Shown here one piece after another: positions 1-11,350 of a DNA stretch of 64,000 bases. The DNA lies in the NCBI GenBank assembly GCA_029216955.1, contig JANAVB010044017.1:5073734-5137733 (forward strand). Reading direction: 5' to 3'. The notes beneath the pieces were generated by a model that saw nothing but the letters and a program-made list of their open reading frames with translations, did not search any database and had not been told where the DNA came from. Numbering within the stretch: position 1 is the first letter of the stretch; each line of letters starts with the position of its first letter. The stretch comes from Iris pallida (taxonomy: Eukaryota > Streptophyta > Magnoliopsida > Asparagales > Iridaceae). The translations under genes and the position numbers were made by a program.

Positions 1-1906
1 CATCAGATAATGGAAGGGTAGCTCAGTCCAAGCGAAGTCCTTCTTGCCCCCGGATGTTATCGTATTCGTAACAAAATGATGCAAACCTCGTTGGATGGCA
101 CAGACCATCGCAGGAAGTAATGCAAGACAGTGTCCAAAGGCCGGCCTTACAGCTGAAAGTATCATCCCCCGACTGATTCTCTCAATAGTCCCTGAACCGC
201 CAGGGACTACGCAGTTACGAAGCCATATCATCAGGAAAGCGACAAGCACCGCCTTTTCTGACATCTGGAATTCGGCTTGTCTGAAGAAATAATAAATCAG
301 GGAATTTCCCTCAGGATCGTCCCTATCTTTGGTATCTGCAACTTTGTGACTTGTCATCAGCCGATCTATCTTAGAGATTGTCAAAGGCTTAGGCGATGAG
401 AAGGAGACTGGATCATTCCCCCTTCCTCTGGTAAAAACATAGTTGGTCCAAGACTTCGTATGCGGGTTCGACCCCTCGTTCTTACCCTTCTTCGTACTCT
501 GGTGACAGATAAAAAAAATAACAAAGTAACTCTTTGTACACATTCATCATATCAGAGCTCTCCTTCTCCAAATCTGAGATCTCTGCATCGCTGGAGACAT
601 ATTCTGTATACGGCTTCGTCCCCCAGGGAAGTTTGGATACCGCCTGCATCTCATGAAAAGCCAAGCCCATCTCCCCGCCCGGAGTAAAAAAGGTGCACGT
701 ATGATGGTTGTACAACTCTGCCAAGGAGATGAACATCGGCCAATTAACCTTGATGCCATACTGAGTGGCACTGACGGCATAGAAAAGACCGGCAACTTTT
801 AGGGTGGCTTCATAAGTCGAGAGCACCTATCCAATAAGGTCACTCCAGAACAAAACGGGATGTCTCCAGCCTTCCAGCCACATTTTTCCTCTCGGATATG
901 ACTCCCTCTTCAATAGCATCAAGTTGGAGAGAGTCTCAGCAGCATAGGGCTGAAGATCAGTCGGGACATCGTTCAGTACAATACCCGATTGTAGCCCCCT
1001 CATGGAGTAAGATGTGGAACCCTTGACATACTTGAATGTGTCCTTCTTTCGGTTACCAGGGTTGAACTGGATCCTGCCAGAAACAACCCCAGACAATTCA
1101 GGAGTCAGGCCCCATTTTATTTGGCGGTTCATTGATGGTAGCCCTATTCTTTGGTCATTCAACGTAGTTACCAAAGACTCTTCCAGACATATCATCGTAT
1201 TGTCCTCAAATCCTACACTATCACCAAATATGAAGTACGGCTTCTTCCAACAGTGCTACCCTCCGAGCTTCTCGTCATTCATTATCTGCTTCAAAAAGGT
1301 TTTCTCCTGTTCAATAATGGCGATCGCCCGCTCCGTAGGTTGGTCATGACTAATCTTTGCTCGAACATCGCTGACCATGTTGGTTATAAGGCTCGTGCCA
1401 AGAGCGTGGCAGGCGAAACCAAAAGGGATACCGCCAAGCTCTGGGACAAACATGTTTACTGCAATGGCAGAAAGAAAGTCAGACTCAGGAAGCTGTAGAA
1501 AAAACTAAGTCCTGAAGACTCCTATGCGCCCAAAGGGATATGCGCCCAAAAATAAGAATTGTGGGCGCATAACTCTCGGACAGTACGCGGGTGCATAACA
1601 TGCCACAGCTTAAAAGGGCACATAATATAGCAACACGTGGGCGCATAGCACACCACAATGTTGGCGCATGACTTTTATGTACGCATAGTAATGCTCACAG
1701 AAGCATATTTCCTTAGGCGCAAGCGCCCATTCAGAAAAGAAGTCCGATCGTCGCAAATTAACGCTCGAGACTTCATTTTTTGAAGCATGCCTTCTCCAGA
1801 ATGGGTCCTGGACTGCCAAGGACGCTACCGTAGGAGGAGAGTCATTCGGCGCAGCCCCCTTGCCCTTCGCGGATCTCTTGGCGACCTTGGGAGACTTGGT
1901 TCTCAA
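1..1906 (-). pseudogene. Plant mobile domain (PMD) protein gene, broken, runs off the left edge
   Basis: Read on the minus strand, one frame covers about 1494 down to 482, interrupted by a TAG near 1253 and a TAG at 827-829. A one-base shift near 484 moves into a second frame that stays open to base 1, so the gene continues outside the window. The text FTPGGEMGLAFHEMQ (in 482-826) and the later FLMIWLRNCVVPGG stretch look like the aminotransferase-like plant mobile domain found in host MAIN-type genes and in transposons (family knowledge). A separate basic ORF at 1610-1906 (RTKSPKVAKRSAKGKG, then DPFWRRHASKNE) resembles the N-terminus of such proteins. A splice-acceptor-like TTTTTTCTACAG ends at about 1495 and a donor-like GTGAGC lies near 1700, so an intron between the two parts is likely (inference). 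Function unknown. It may be the antisense extra ORF of a Tat-lineage gypsy element, or a MULE passenger. Confidence 0.6.
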
Positions 1907-2745
1907 ATAAAGAAGACGAAGAGTTTTCTGAATAATTCAAAAGAGAAAGGAATAATGAACTTTCTCTCTCCTTCAGGGACTATTTATATGCACGGGCCAC
2001 TTCCAATGCGCCCACCTCTTGTATGCGCCCATTATGTTGTATGCGCCCACTACAGCCTATGCGTCCACGTGAAGGATCAGCTCTCTGTATACCATGCGAC
2101 TGTCCCTTGCTGACGTGGACGACGTATGAAGGATGGACCACTTCAAATTCCGTTCCGATGAATCTGTCAGTTCGGATTTCGAGGAAAATCTTAACAATCG
2201 TATCTCCCTGACAGGCTGGCCAAATGCTATGCGCCCAATGGGAGAGCCGTGCTATGCGCCCATTGCCTCACGAGAAGACGATCCATGCTTCTTTCAAAGT
2301 ATTTTGAACTTGTTCAAGTATCGAACTTTAAAGGGTGTCTTGGAGAAGCATGAAAAAATTTTACCAAATGAAGCCCCATGCGCCCAAGTCAGTGTAGCTC
2401 CATGCGCCCAAGTCAGTATAACTCCATACGCCCAAGTCAGTGTAGCTCCATACGCCAAGTCAGTGAAGCTTCATGCGCCCAAGACTAGCTCCCCCGAAAG
2501 GAGGACGCAAAGCCTGAGACATGGCTATGCGCCCAAGCCTGACTCAGTCAAAGCCATGATCAAAACGTGCACCGAAGCACACGGCCACGTCAGTCTCCAT
2601 GAGCAGTCGTGCACCGAAGCATGCGGCCACGTCAACACAACGACCAACCCACGATCTCGCAGCCTGTATACGCCTACATCCTATGCGCCCAAAGTAGGAC
2701 TATGCGCCCACATAAAAACCAGCATGTTTCCTTATTTGGGCGTAT
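1523..2745. repeat. Dispersed ATGCGCCCA motif field
   Basis: The 9-mer ATGCGCCCA and near copies occur again and again, on both strands. Examples are at about 1523, 1540, 1638 (as TGGGCGCAT), 2019, 2040, 2229, 2256, 2526 and 2682. The field overlaps the probable intron of the PMD gene and extends to a TATA box at 2771. The spacing is irregular except for the local 24-bp tandem block at 2379-2483. It may be the U3 of an LTR, but I could not fix LTR ends with confidence. Confidence 0.7.
2379..2483. repeat. 24-bp tandem repeat, about 4.4 copies
   Basis: Consecutive units begin near 2379, 2403, 2427 and 2451. Each reads TGCGCCCAAGTCAGTG followed by TAGCTCCA with one to three changes. The unit contains the same core as the surrounding motif field, so it looks like a local expansion of it. 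Confidence 0.85.
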
Positions 2746-2770
2746 AACATCATTCCAGCTCAAGAACGAC

Positions 2771-2780
2771 TATAAAAGGG
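2771..2780 (+). promoter_or_regulatory. TATA box downstream of the ATGCGCCCA field
   Basis: TATAAAAGGG on the plus strand, directly after the last motif copies. It fits an RNA polymerase II core promoter of a retroelement LTR reading rightward. No long ORF follows before the solo LTR at 3150. Confidence 0.5.
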
Positions 2781-3149
2781 GGGCCTCATCCCTCTTCAAA
2801 ATACAGAACGAAGAGCATTTTCAAGAGCCAAATTGCTGAACTTCTTGCCAGTGAGCCGAAAGTTAACAATTTTCTTAGGTTTTCTTCCACATTTGCAATC
2901 GGAGTGTCAACGGAGTAAAGAAGCAACTGCCGCTCGATCTCCATCATCCTATTCTCCAGAATTTTTTTTTTGTACTCGGGGATCCTCAGCGCAGGATCTC
3001 TCAGGCGTACTCATTTGCCGTGTCTTGCGCCAATAAAAGAAAAGACAGCATTTTCTTCTTCTTTTTTGTCTGTGTCCACATACATCTTGAGGGTTGTTAG
3101 GTTTATGGTGTGTTTGTTTTGGATATGTGATGGTTGATGACATTAGTAG
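2781..3149. other. Non-coding stretch, probable LTR leader or tail
   Basis: No convincing ORF. It holds an AATAAAAG polyadenylation-like word near 3032 and a pyrimidine-rich run near 3054-3068. It ends at the target site of solo LTR H. Removing H joins TTGATGACATTAGTAG directly to the sequence from 6359 on, which shows the two flanks were once contiguous. Confidence 0.4.
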
Positions 3150-4143
3150 TGTAGCTCCCCTTCCCGAAAATTTAGAATTTTTTTATTATTATTTATTTTA
3201 TTTGAATGGTGATTTTTAGATTTTATAAATAATTATTACTATAGATGACTTTAGCCATGGTAGAGTTTTAAGGTACAAGACGGCTAGGAATCATGGTACG
3301 GATAGTGCAGTAGCGTGCTTTGACTAGTGTGTTAGCCCTGGTAGGGAAGACTTGTCCATAAGTGTGTAGTAATTAGGAAAACCAGGCCAAGTTGTGACAT
3401 GACCATTATAAATAGTTTAATTATTCACTATTATTATTATTTGACTTTTAAGTGACCCGGTTGTACCAAACTAGTCCGGACTTGACCCGAACCAAACCTG
3501 GGTCCAGGTAATGTTGTAGAGCGACCAAAAACGTTCACGACAATAGATGCGTTGTATGAATGTGTGTACTTCATAATTTATGTATTGGTCTAGTAAATGT
3601 TTATATATATATATATAATAATTACCATATAAAAATATCAATAATGCTTTATTTGATAATTTAGTGAGTGACTTTTAAAAATGATATTTAATGTATTATT
3701 TGCTATCTAATATGTATATATATTTTCTTAGTTTTTGAAATGCGATAATATTGTTGGAAATACCGTTTTTGGAATTGGGGTCTTTAACTAGGACAATATG
3801 TGTGTATATATATAATGATAGTTTCTGTTATAGTCTTTTGAGTGATTTATATAAATGGTATAGTAATTATAGTATATTCACTAATTTCTAGTCTAAAATA
3901 TTTACATAAGACAGGTAGGTATGTATGTATACATGTGTATATAAATATATATACAATGATAATATTATGATGTAAATATTCTAGAAGTGTTATAGTATTT
4001 TTATTAAAAACATTTTTCTGGTTTTCAATAAATCTGGAAGTATATATAAATATATATATTGTTTTGCCTATATATATATATATATATATAAATGATAAGC
4101 TTTAGTCAAATAATATGTATATATAAATGATAAGCTTTAGTCA

Positions 4144-4147
<4 letters not shown>

Positions 4148-4217
<70 letters not shown>
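4148..4217. repeat. (TA)n microsatellite inside LTR H
   Basis: About 69 bp of uninterrupted TA. It sits within three copies of the phrase ATAAGCTTTAGTCAAA (about 4094, 4130 and 4214), with a shorter TA run near 4068-4090. It probably grew by slippage. Confidence 0.95.
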
Positions 4218-4218
<1 letters not shown>

Positions 4219-4335
4219 CTTTAGTCAAACAATTAAAACCCAAAATCCTTCCCTAATGGGCCGAGCCCAGCCCGAGCTACCCAACCCAGGCTGCCGAGCA
4301 GTAAACTCTATTCCCCCGATTCTGTGATAACGGGA

Positions 4336-4343
4336 TATATATA
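4336..4343 (+). promoter_or_regulatory. TATA box of LTR H and start of GC-rich leader
   Basis: TATATATA at 4336 is followed within 50 bp by a GC- and CpG-rich stretch (about 4385-4520) in otherwise AT-rich DNA. This is the usual LTR layout of TATA box then transcribed R/U5. The arrangement resembles LTR D, which also has a CpG patch just behind its TATA-like word. Confidence 0.5.
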
Positions 4344-7089
4344 CGTATGCTCGGGAGAACGAACACAACCTAAAAACCCTAACGCCAAACCTTCCCAACC
4401 AGATCGCTGCCCCCGACCCCGTGGCCCTGCGTGCCGCTGCAGCTGTGTCGACCGCCCACCGCTACCGCGCCAGGGCCGCACGCGGACAGAACAGCCGCTC
4501 GGGATTGCGGCAGCAGTAGTTGCAGCCACTGGGACAACTTCGACGCAGGTTTTCGTGACATATAGTCGATCGTTCCTGGAACTTTCACTTCAGGTACGAG
4601 CACAACCTATAGGCCTACAAGTCTATTTATTTAGTTTAGTTTTGTACGATCTAGATCGCCCAGAAAGTCGACGAAAAGTTGACGAAAAACACCCCGGAAT
4701 AGGACATAATATAGCAGTCCAAATACTCTGTTGGAAGGCAAATTCTCGCAAATCCTTTGAATGATTCAAAATCTACTTGAATAGGTTTATAGACAACCTA
4801 CAGGACTCCACAACCCATTTCGCAGAAGTCGATTTCATCCACTACGCGCCGAGAAATCGGATCCCAAAGTTTACCAAAAACCTATTTTAAAAAGAATAAA
4901 ATCCTTCGATACGACGTGCGTCCCGCCAATTCGGGCGACGTGGTCACGAACCAAAAGCATCAAAAGGTGCGTATCAGCTTCATGGACGTGTGGGATTTGA
5001 CGAAATTCAAATTGGTTGCGTGTGCGCGACGAATTTGATGCGTATCCGTCGAAATTCACCGTATCGACCTCTGTGCAAATTTCCTAATTACTTTGTGCAC
5101 GTTCGTCAGATCAAAATGAAACTTGCACCAATAGGACCGTATTATTTTTTGGTCCTGTATGCCAAGTTTGGTCTGATTCTGAGACAGTTGACCGGATCAC
5201 CATTTTGCGAGCCCCACGATCCGATTCAACGGGCAATTTTGTGCACGTCCCACCGAAATCTAAAATTGGACATACCGTTGGGTTCATATCATCAAAACGA
5301 ATCCATAGACATGTAGTTTGACAACTTTAGAGACCATTGACTCTGGTGCGCTTTTCGGTGCAAAGCGGGTCCAACGGCGGACATCATTTTGATCCGAAAT
5401 TACCGTTTTAGCCTTATGTCCAGAATTGGACTTAAGGACAGGCAATCCCAGCTAATTTGACTATTCTAAAATTGTTGGTAATGTCTATTTTTGCATTCGA
5501 AGACTTTTTGCGTGTGTTAACTTTAGTGACTTATTTGATGTGGTTGTACTATCGGTTTCACCAGCTAAGGACCTCAGGAAAGTGTACTTTCTGATTGCTT
5601 TCGATTCATAGTAGTCTTTTCATTTCATACTTATACATATATCTTGCTGCTTGTTGACATGCTCGTCACACAGAGATTAGTATCATGGATCTATTATACA
5701 TTCTTGACTGTCACTTTCATGATTACAATACTTGCGACCTGATTCCATGAGTACTAGCGGGGCGGAGAAATATCTTAGTAGACATGTGAACTACCTCTTA
5801 CCCATCCCAATATATCTAATCTTGACTGATAGCAGCTGCACACGACACGTGCAGGGTACCGTATTTATCCCTTAGTCGTTCACATGTCGAACAAGATATT
5901 TCAAATCACATAGATAGTTGTATTTTATTTATTTTTCTTGTCTTCTTCACTACTTGCCATGACATCAGTTACTTTCTAGTTTTTATCTCTCATATGTTAT
6001 TTTCATGTCTTGTTAATTTTCGCATTGCCGTCAGTTTGTGTGCTTGTTCCATTCCTGACTGAAAACCAATATTTTTCAGGTTAGCTGTGGCTTCACTTAG
6101 CTTTAGGAGATACGGGTGTACTTGCAGACAGAAACCTAGAAATATATAGCAGTTGTATCATTTTTATTAATTGTGAGAACTTTGTATTTCTTTAAATATA
6201 ATGTTGTAAATATTGTAATCAAATTTAGAAATATGAATGAACAATAAAGTTATTTTGAGCAACTTGGCCGTGACAGCGTTCTACCGTCGACTCTGCGACG
6301 TAGGCTGGCTTGGACACGTCTCGTATTCAAAAAAGCGGGTGCGGGTTGTGACAAGTAGTTGGGACTAATTAGTTGCATTTATTTTGGTTTGTGTTAGACT
6401 TTTTATGCACTATGGTTATGTAGTTTGATTATGCAACTTATGCATTTTTTTAGCATTGCTATGTGTTAAACTCTGGTTTTGTTTACATTTTATATATATC
6501 ATCCGCTATTTGTCTTTGATATTTTGCTATAATTTGGATGTTTCACTCTTCTTTGTTGTTATTTGCTCTTTAATTGCGGGGAGCTCACATTTTGATCAAA
6601 TGACTATGGGGGATAAAAAGTTCCAATATACCAGAAGAATCAAATATCAGTACCAAAAGTAATTTTTTTAAATTATTTGGTATATTAAACTTGGCATTTG
6701 TCAATTATCAAAATATGGGAGATTGTTGGCCCATTGGTCTGGTCACACCTGATTTTGATAACCGACAAACAACTCCAGTTCAAAATACACAAACAATATA
6801 CAGGTACTTGCTACTGCACTCAGTCAAAGTCTTTGTCGATGATAATCATATCACTGATCGAGACAATTTTTCCCACTTTGTTATGTAGTTTTAAATTTAT
6901 TGAGTCGACAAAAAATGTACAGTTGATCAAGATTAGCACCTGGCTCTGCTGAAAAAAGTTCACCTACGAAAATTAGCCAACCCAATCATTCAGTCTATTC
7001 TTTAAACCCAGTCCACTTACCAAATAGCCCACAAACCCATAAAAATCCAAAGCCAATTCATTATGACCCATTCTGGAAACAGGGCGACC

Positions 7090-7106
7090 GAACTCGATCC
7101 GAGTTC
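7090..7106. promoter_or_regulatory. Perfect 17-bp palindrome upstream of the LTR TATA box
   Basis: GAACTCGATCCGAGTTC has 7-bp perfect arms around a 3-bp centre. Half-site CCGAACTCGGG follows at 7110. It lies about 140 bp upstream of the TATA box at 7246. It is a likely factor-binding or structural motif of the LTR. Confidence 0.6.
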
Positions 7107-7245
7107 TCCCCGAACTCGGGCCAAACTAGGTCCCCCCTGACCCAGTTCCCGAGGGAGCATGTCACCCGAAAGAACGAGCTCCAAACGTTCGAATTTTTGA
7201 TCGTTGGACTACCGAATTCTGTCCGATTTTTGTCCAAGAAAATAC

Positions 7246-7253
7246 TATAAATA
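7246..7253 (+). promoter_or_regulatory. TATA box of the Sirevirus-like LTR
   Basis: TATAAATA followed by GAGGAG, 520 bp into the 1070-bp LTR. A pyrimidine-rich probable start region (about 7285-7305) follows. Confidence 0.65.
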
Positions 7254-7793
7254 GAGGAGAGTTCTTCATTATATTCACTCATTTCCATTCTCTCTTCTTT
7301 ATTCATTTAAATGTTATATAAAAGCTTTTTTACTTTCAAATCTAACCTTTACAGCTCGTAGCCAAGCTAGTGCCAGTTTCAGTTCAATCTAGATTGGTCG
7401 AGTTGTACAAAAGGCTTGAAAATATCTCAGTTTTCATCCAGTTCCAGAAGTCGAAGAGTCCTTCAGATTAAAGGATTGCAAGTTGAAGTAGTGCTCTTCG
7501 AATAAAAAGTACGTGTTGTAAGGAGCTGCAAGCGCTTCCGATTCAAAGCTTTTGTTTCACGAGATAGTGGATTCAACATCGAGCTAGAGTACTCGAGACT
7601 AAACTAGTCCTCTCAGAGGAAAAACAATATAAACCTTGGTGTCTGCGTTTGCTTTTCTGAACTTATTTGCATTACGTATTTATTTTTACTGCCTACTTCA
7701 TATTAGTTTGATTACTGCCATAAATATTTTTAAGTGGTAATTTTTATTTTACTGCACACATGCACTCTATTCACCCTCCTCTAGAGGTATTCA

Positions 7794-8869
7794 GCTTTCA
7801 TATACTTTTAATCTGTCCAGATCAATCGATACGATAGGGCTGCCAATACAATGAGGCACTACACTCGCTACCATCGATAAAACTTTGATCGAGTATCGAT
7901 CGAATTTTGATTATTTTTTGTGATCTCATATACATCCATAAATCATCATGATTCTTGCTACATTACTCCTATAGTGGGTTTATAACATGGTGCACTAGTT
8001 AGAAATTATTTCGGTTGAGTATCGATCGACCGATGTGACTTTTCACGTAGAACAAGGACAGTTTTGTTTCTTGTAACTGTTCGAACATAATTCAGACAAA
8101 ATACTGATAAAATACTAGCAAATATTAATAATATTTTATTTGGGCTATTTTTTCTCAAACAATCCATACTTATGTAGTTTTTCATTTATGAAATGCTTGT
8201 CGATTAGATTAACGATCCTCTTAAAATTTGCATATATTCTCTATGTATTTATATGAGGGTGTGGGTCTAGTTTATCGGTGGCTCAAATATTCCATACCGA
8301 TCTTATCTCAGACGTCGAGAATACAAATAATTTTTTATACAAAATTTCCAATTAAAATCCCTTATTTTCTCGAGTTGTCTTCTTTTGTATTTCAGTTTAT
8401 TATACCTTGTGTTCCTGCTATGCTATGTTTTTACTAGGGGTTGGTACCTCGTAGTACCTGCTTTAAATTTTAATTCAAGTTGTCACATCTACTTCACAAG
8501 TATTTATAGAAACAAATCATTATCTCATGGGGTGAGTCTTTTTATGGTTGCGTACTGATACTCTTTGCCATCTCCTTGTATGAAATATCAATATTTTTGA
8601 CAAAAAATGACAAGTCAAGCTTTTATAGTCATGTATTGATAACCCCAAGTGGCTCATCGTAGCGCACTCTAGATTTTTTTGATCTTAGCTATGTGTGTTT
8701 CTAGTCTTGTCAATATATTTAATTTGTGCTTGTTTAACCTACCTATCTAGTCTATTATTTTTTCCCTGAAGAAAATATCTATTGTAGGGTGAGTTCTATA
8801 AAGGCCCATGGCCTGGAACTCAAGTATAACTATCATGATTAAATAACTAGTTATGATTCATCTAGTGCA
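7794..8869. other. Unassigned AT-rich DNA
   Basis: No coding pattern, terminal repeat or TSD recognised. A TGTCACATCTACTTC at 8481 looks like a possible LTR start for the decayed element that follows, but the five bases before it do not match those after 9894. Confidence 0.5.
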
Positions 8870-9894
8870 TTGGGATGAGAGGATTCATGCAGCCCCGCTG
8901 GCAAAGGATTTTTATGGTTATGGAGCTCTTTGTCGTGAGGGACACATTCCAGCTCACCGTCGAGTGATGCACAACATGTACTATGACTACTAGCTCATTG
9001 TCAAATGGTGCTTAATGTACTATTATTCCTTGTTTATCTTGATCAAGCATGGACAATCTGCAACGAATATCTCCAAGGAACCTAAACTTGCATATGTTAT
9101 TAACCATGATTTTGATAACCCTAGCTAGCTAACGATATCAAGTTGCAGCCCTTGATTGCCCGACTTGGATTATATTACCAGAGTTTATTTATTTATTTAT
9201 TTATTATTCCCATACCTTGTCCAGTCTTTATTTTTCTTGATATGCTTTTTTGCATTTATTTACTGCTTTATTGCTTATTGCTTGTATGTTGGTTTTAGTA
9301 TATTATAAAGATTTTCTTATGCTACTTGTTATCTGGGGTTGACCTCGTTGGCTTTGTATGACCAAATCTCGTAGCGGAGCCAGCGGATCTTCCGCATCTC
9401 CTGCTTGATGGTTCATACTTTGAGGACCACCATCCGAGCATATGAGTGGGTTTCTAATCTCATCTCCTACTTGTACATTATGTTTATTTTCTTGAGACAT
9501 TTAGCCAGCAAGCATATGTTAACTCGTGTTCTAGGAGTATGTTCCCGGTTGTAGGCAACATGGCTGCAAATATTCTATACTGCAGCTAGAAACGATCACG
9601 TATGATTGTATAGTCATATTACTATTCCATTTTGAACTAGTAGCTTCGTAATTATCTATATATCTATAGTTTATGACGCATTAGTATTATATGTATGATT
9701 ATCATAATCTTATAGTTTGCTTGTTTGTCAGTGATTGAGAGACCTAGGATTGCTTGACCTAGCATTGACCGGTGGATTGTAGAGTAACCCACATGTCTTA
9801 TATAGTCGTGACCGTATCTTGGAGTACTCTGAGGTACGTAGCTAGCCTAGTATATCTCCCTTGCTCTCCAGTATTTTAGTTCTGATGCATGACA
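8870..9894 (+). mobile_element. Decayed Tekay-type LTR, 3' portion
   Basis: Blocks match LTR A in order. The near 8900-8980 text about CAGCCCCGCTGG and GACACATTCCAGC matches the region near 53230-53310. GATAACCCTAG near 9114 matches 53430. CTGGGGTTGACC near 9333 through GAGTGGGTTTC near 9445 matches about 53795-53910. The end, GTGACCGTATC through CTCTCCAGTATT and TGACA at 9894, matches 54270-54347. Many substitutions separate them, so this is an old copy. A TTTA microsatellite lies at about 9184-9206. Confidence 0.65.
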
Positions 9895-11107
9895 ACATGT
9901 GAACATTTTGGTAATTACTATTATTTAGTTTCATTTTTTACTTATAGTGTATTTGAGATATATAATTATTATATTTATGTCTTGTTAGATTTTAAATTTT
10001 ATTGTAGTCCACCCTAATCTTAAATCATGTATTCGCCCTTGCGTCCATTAGTTAGCCCCTTGGGATGGCCGGCCATGAGCTCATGGAGTCCGAGGTGAAC
10101 ATACAAAAGGAGACCCCCATACATATTATAAAAAATAAAAATAAATAAAACAAAAGTAAATTAAAAAAGCTATCCCAAAAAATTGAACTAAGGAACCTCA
10201 TATATACAGGCTTAACATAGTAATCACTACAACATAATTATTTTGTGTTAAGTGAGGCCCAGGACACACGGATCCGAAGGGCTCAAAAAATCAGTTTAAA
10301 TATTAATATATTGGCTGTACGTCCTGGACCAGGGCCGGCCCTGCCCTTGGGTTTGGTTAAAATAAATCAAAAAGTAAGAAGACTTATTCACACATACCTA
10401 CATGTCCTTACGTTTGGAGGCTCGAACTTTGTCAATCTCGTCTAGTGTCCGTGTTGTTTTTCACGTGAGTTGCAAGCGTTGTACAAAGCAAGAAGACTTG
10501 TAACTGTATTTTATAAAATTTGAGAACTTATTAGCAACTCGTGAGATCTATGGGGACTTTATTAAAATATACTTGATTTGGGGGACTTGCATGCATAATA
10601 AAAAGCTTTTATTGTTTGGTCGTTGAGGGTTGAGAATGGCTAAAATTTGTGAGGTACCTCTTCTATGTGAACCATACAAATCATCTCTCAATGTCAGCCA
10701 CCAACCAAAAGAAATGAACATTCAGATACTTTTATTTGCTTTTTGCTCAAACTGTCAGTCATTGACCCACGTGTATGCGCATCTGATCTCCTCAATCCTC
10801 TCCAACGGCCACACCACACACAACACAATTGGGCCCCTCTCCTTTTGGTGGTGGTGGTGGTGGTTGCAATTGCTTTGCCTGGGTCCATGAAAAATAAAAT
10901 ATTTTTTGTCTAATTTTATTTGGAAAATATAATTTGGTCCTCTTGCATTCGTATCTTTTTCAAATATGTATAGTATTTTTTTTTTCTTTCCTTGAATAGC
11001 AATACAATGTAATTTTCTTGCTCTTTTCAAGAGCAACCTTGTCGATTTTTTCTGAGACTTAAATAAAAGTTTTGTTAACAAGTTTCCTAAGAACACTTGT
11101 AAATATA
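9895..11107. other. Unassigned AT-rich DNA
   Basis: No gene recognised. It holds a GGT trinucleotide run near 10846-10864. An AGGGCCGGCCCTG word near 10330 resembles hAT-type transposon ends, but no partner terminus was found. Confidence 0.5.
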
Positions 11108-11189
11108 TTGATAAATAAATATTTTATATAAATATTTTTATCACAACATTGATAAATGTATATTTTACATAAATATTTTTGTCAACATA
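11108..11189. repeat. 41-bp AT-rich tandem repeat, two copies
   Basis: TTGATAAATAAATATTTTA at 11108 recurs at 11149 as TTGATAAATGTATATTTTA. The rest of each unit (ATAAATATTTTT then TC and CAACA) also agrees. Inverted forms of the same words follow to about 11300, which could be the core of a MITE. Confidence 0.7.
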
Positions 11190-11350
11190 TTTATCAATAT
11201 AAATTTTGTATTTATTAATACATTATTTAATTAAAATATACATTGATGAATGGTGGGAGTACCTATTTAAATTATACATTTATCGATGTATTTAACAAAA
11301 GCTACAACAAAATTATCACCATCACAAAGAATTCTATACAAAGACAAAAC

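Larger units (their letters stand above)
3150..6353 (+). mobile_element. Solo LTR H (3204 bp), Ty3/gypsy-like
   Basis: It begins TGTAGCTCCCC and ends GGTTGTGACA, with the 5-bp duplication AGTAG on both sides (3145-3149 and 6354-6358). It contains a TATA box at 4336, a GC-rich leader after it, and an AATAAA word near 6243. There is no gag or pol, so it is a solo LTR left by unequal recombination between two LTRs. Its last 100 bp (GACAGCGTTCTACCGTCGA, then GACGTAGGC, then the GTGACA end) match the reverse complement of the 14518 end of LTR F, so H and F belong to related families. Short ORFs inside it are not genes. Confidence 0.9.
6354..7793 (+). mobile_element. 3' end of a Sirevirus-like Ty1/copia element (polypurine region and LTR)
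   Basis: A G-rich polypurine tract ending at 6723 (GGGAGAT) leads straight into an LTR starting TGTTGGCCCATTGG at 6724. The LTR ends CTCTAGAGGTATTCA at 7793. Both borders match the borders of LTR E in this window (start TGTTGGCCCAATG, end CTCTAGGGTTCCTACA). Upstream non-coding DNA has two more polypurine-like words (GGGGAG near 6578, GGGGGAT near 6608), as Sireviruses are known to have. No gag or pol remains, and no TSD is seen because only the 3' part is present. Confidence 0.7.

Noticed and set aside
4324..4764. 146-codon ORF after the TATA box of LTR H
   Set aside because: It lies in the leader of a solo LTR, has no recognisable domain, and overlaps opposite-strand ORFs in the GC-rich patch.
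8481..9894. Complete solo LTR starting TGTCACATC at 8481
   Set aside because: The flanks CAAGT and ACATG do not match, and the similarity to LTR A is only clear from about 8870.
10255..10347. Possible hAT-type MITE ending AGGGCCGGCCCTG
   Set aside because: Only one plausible terminus, no inverted partner and no 8-bp TSD found.
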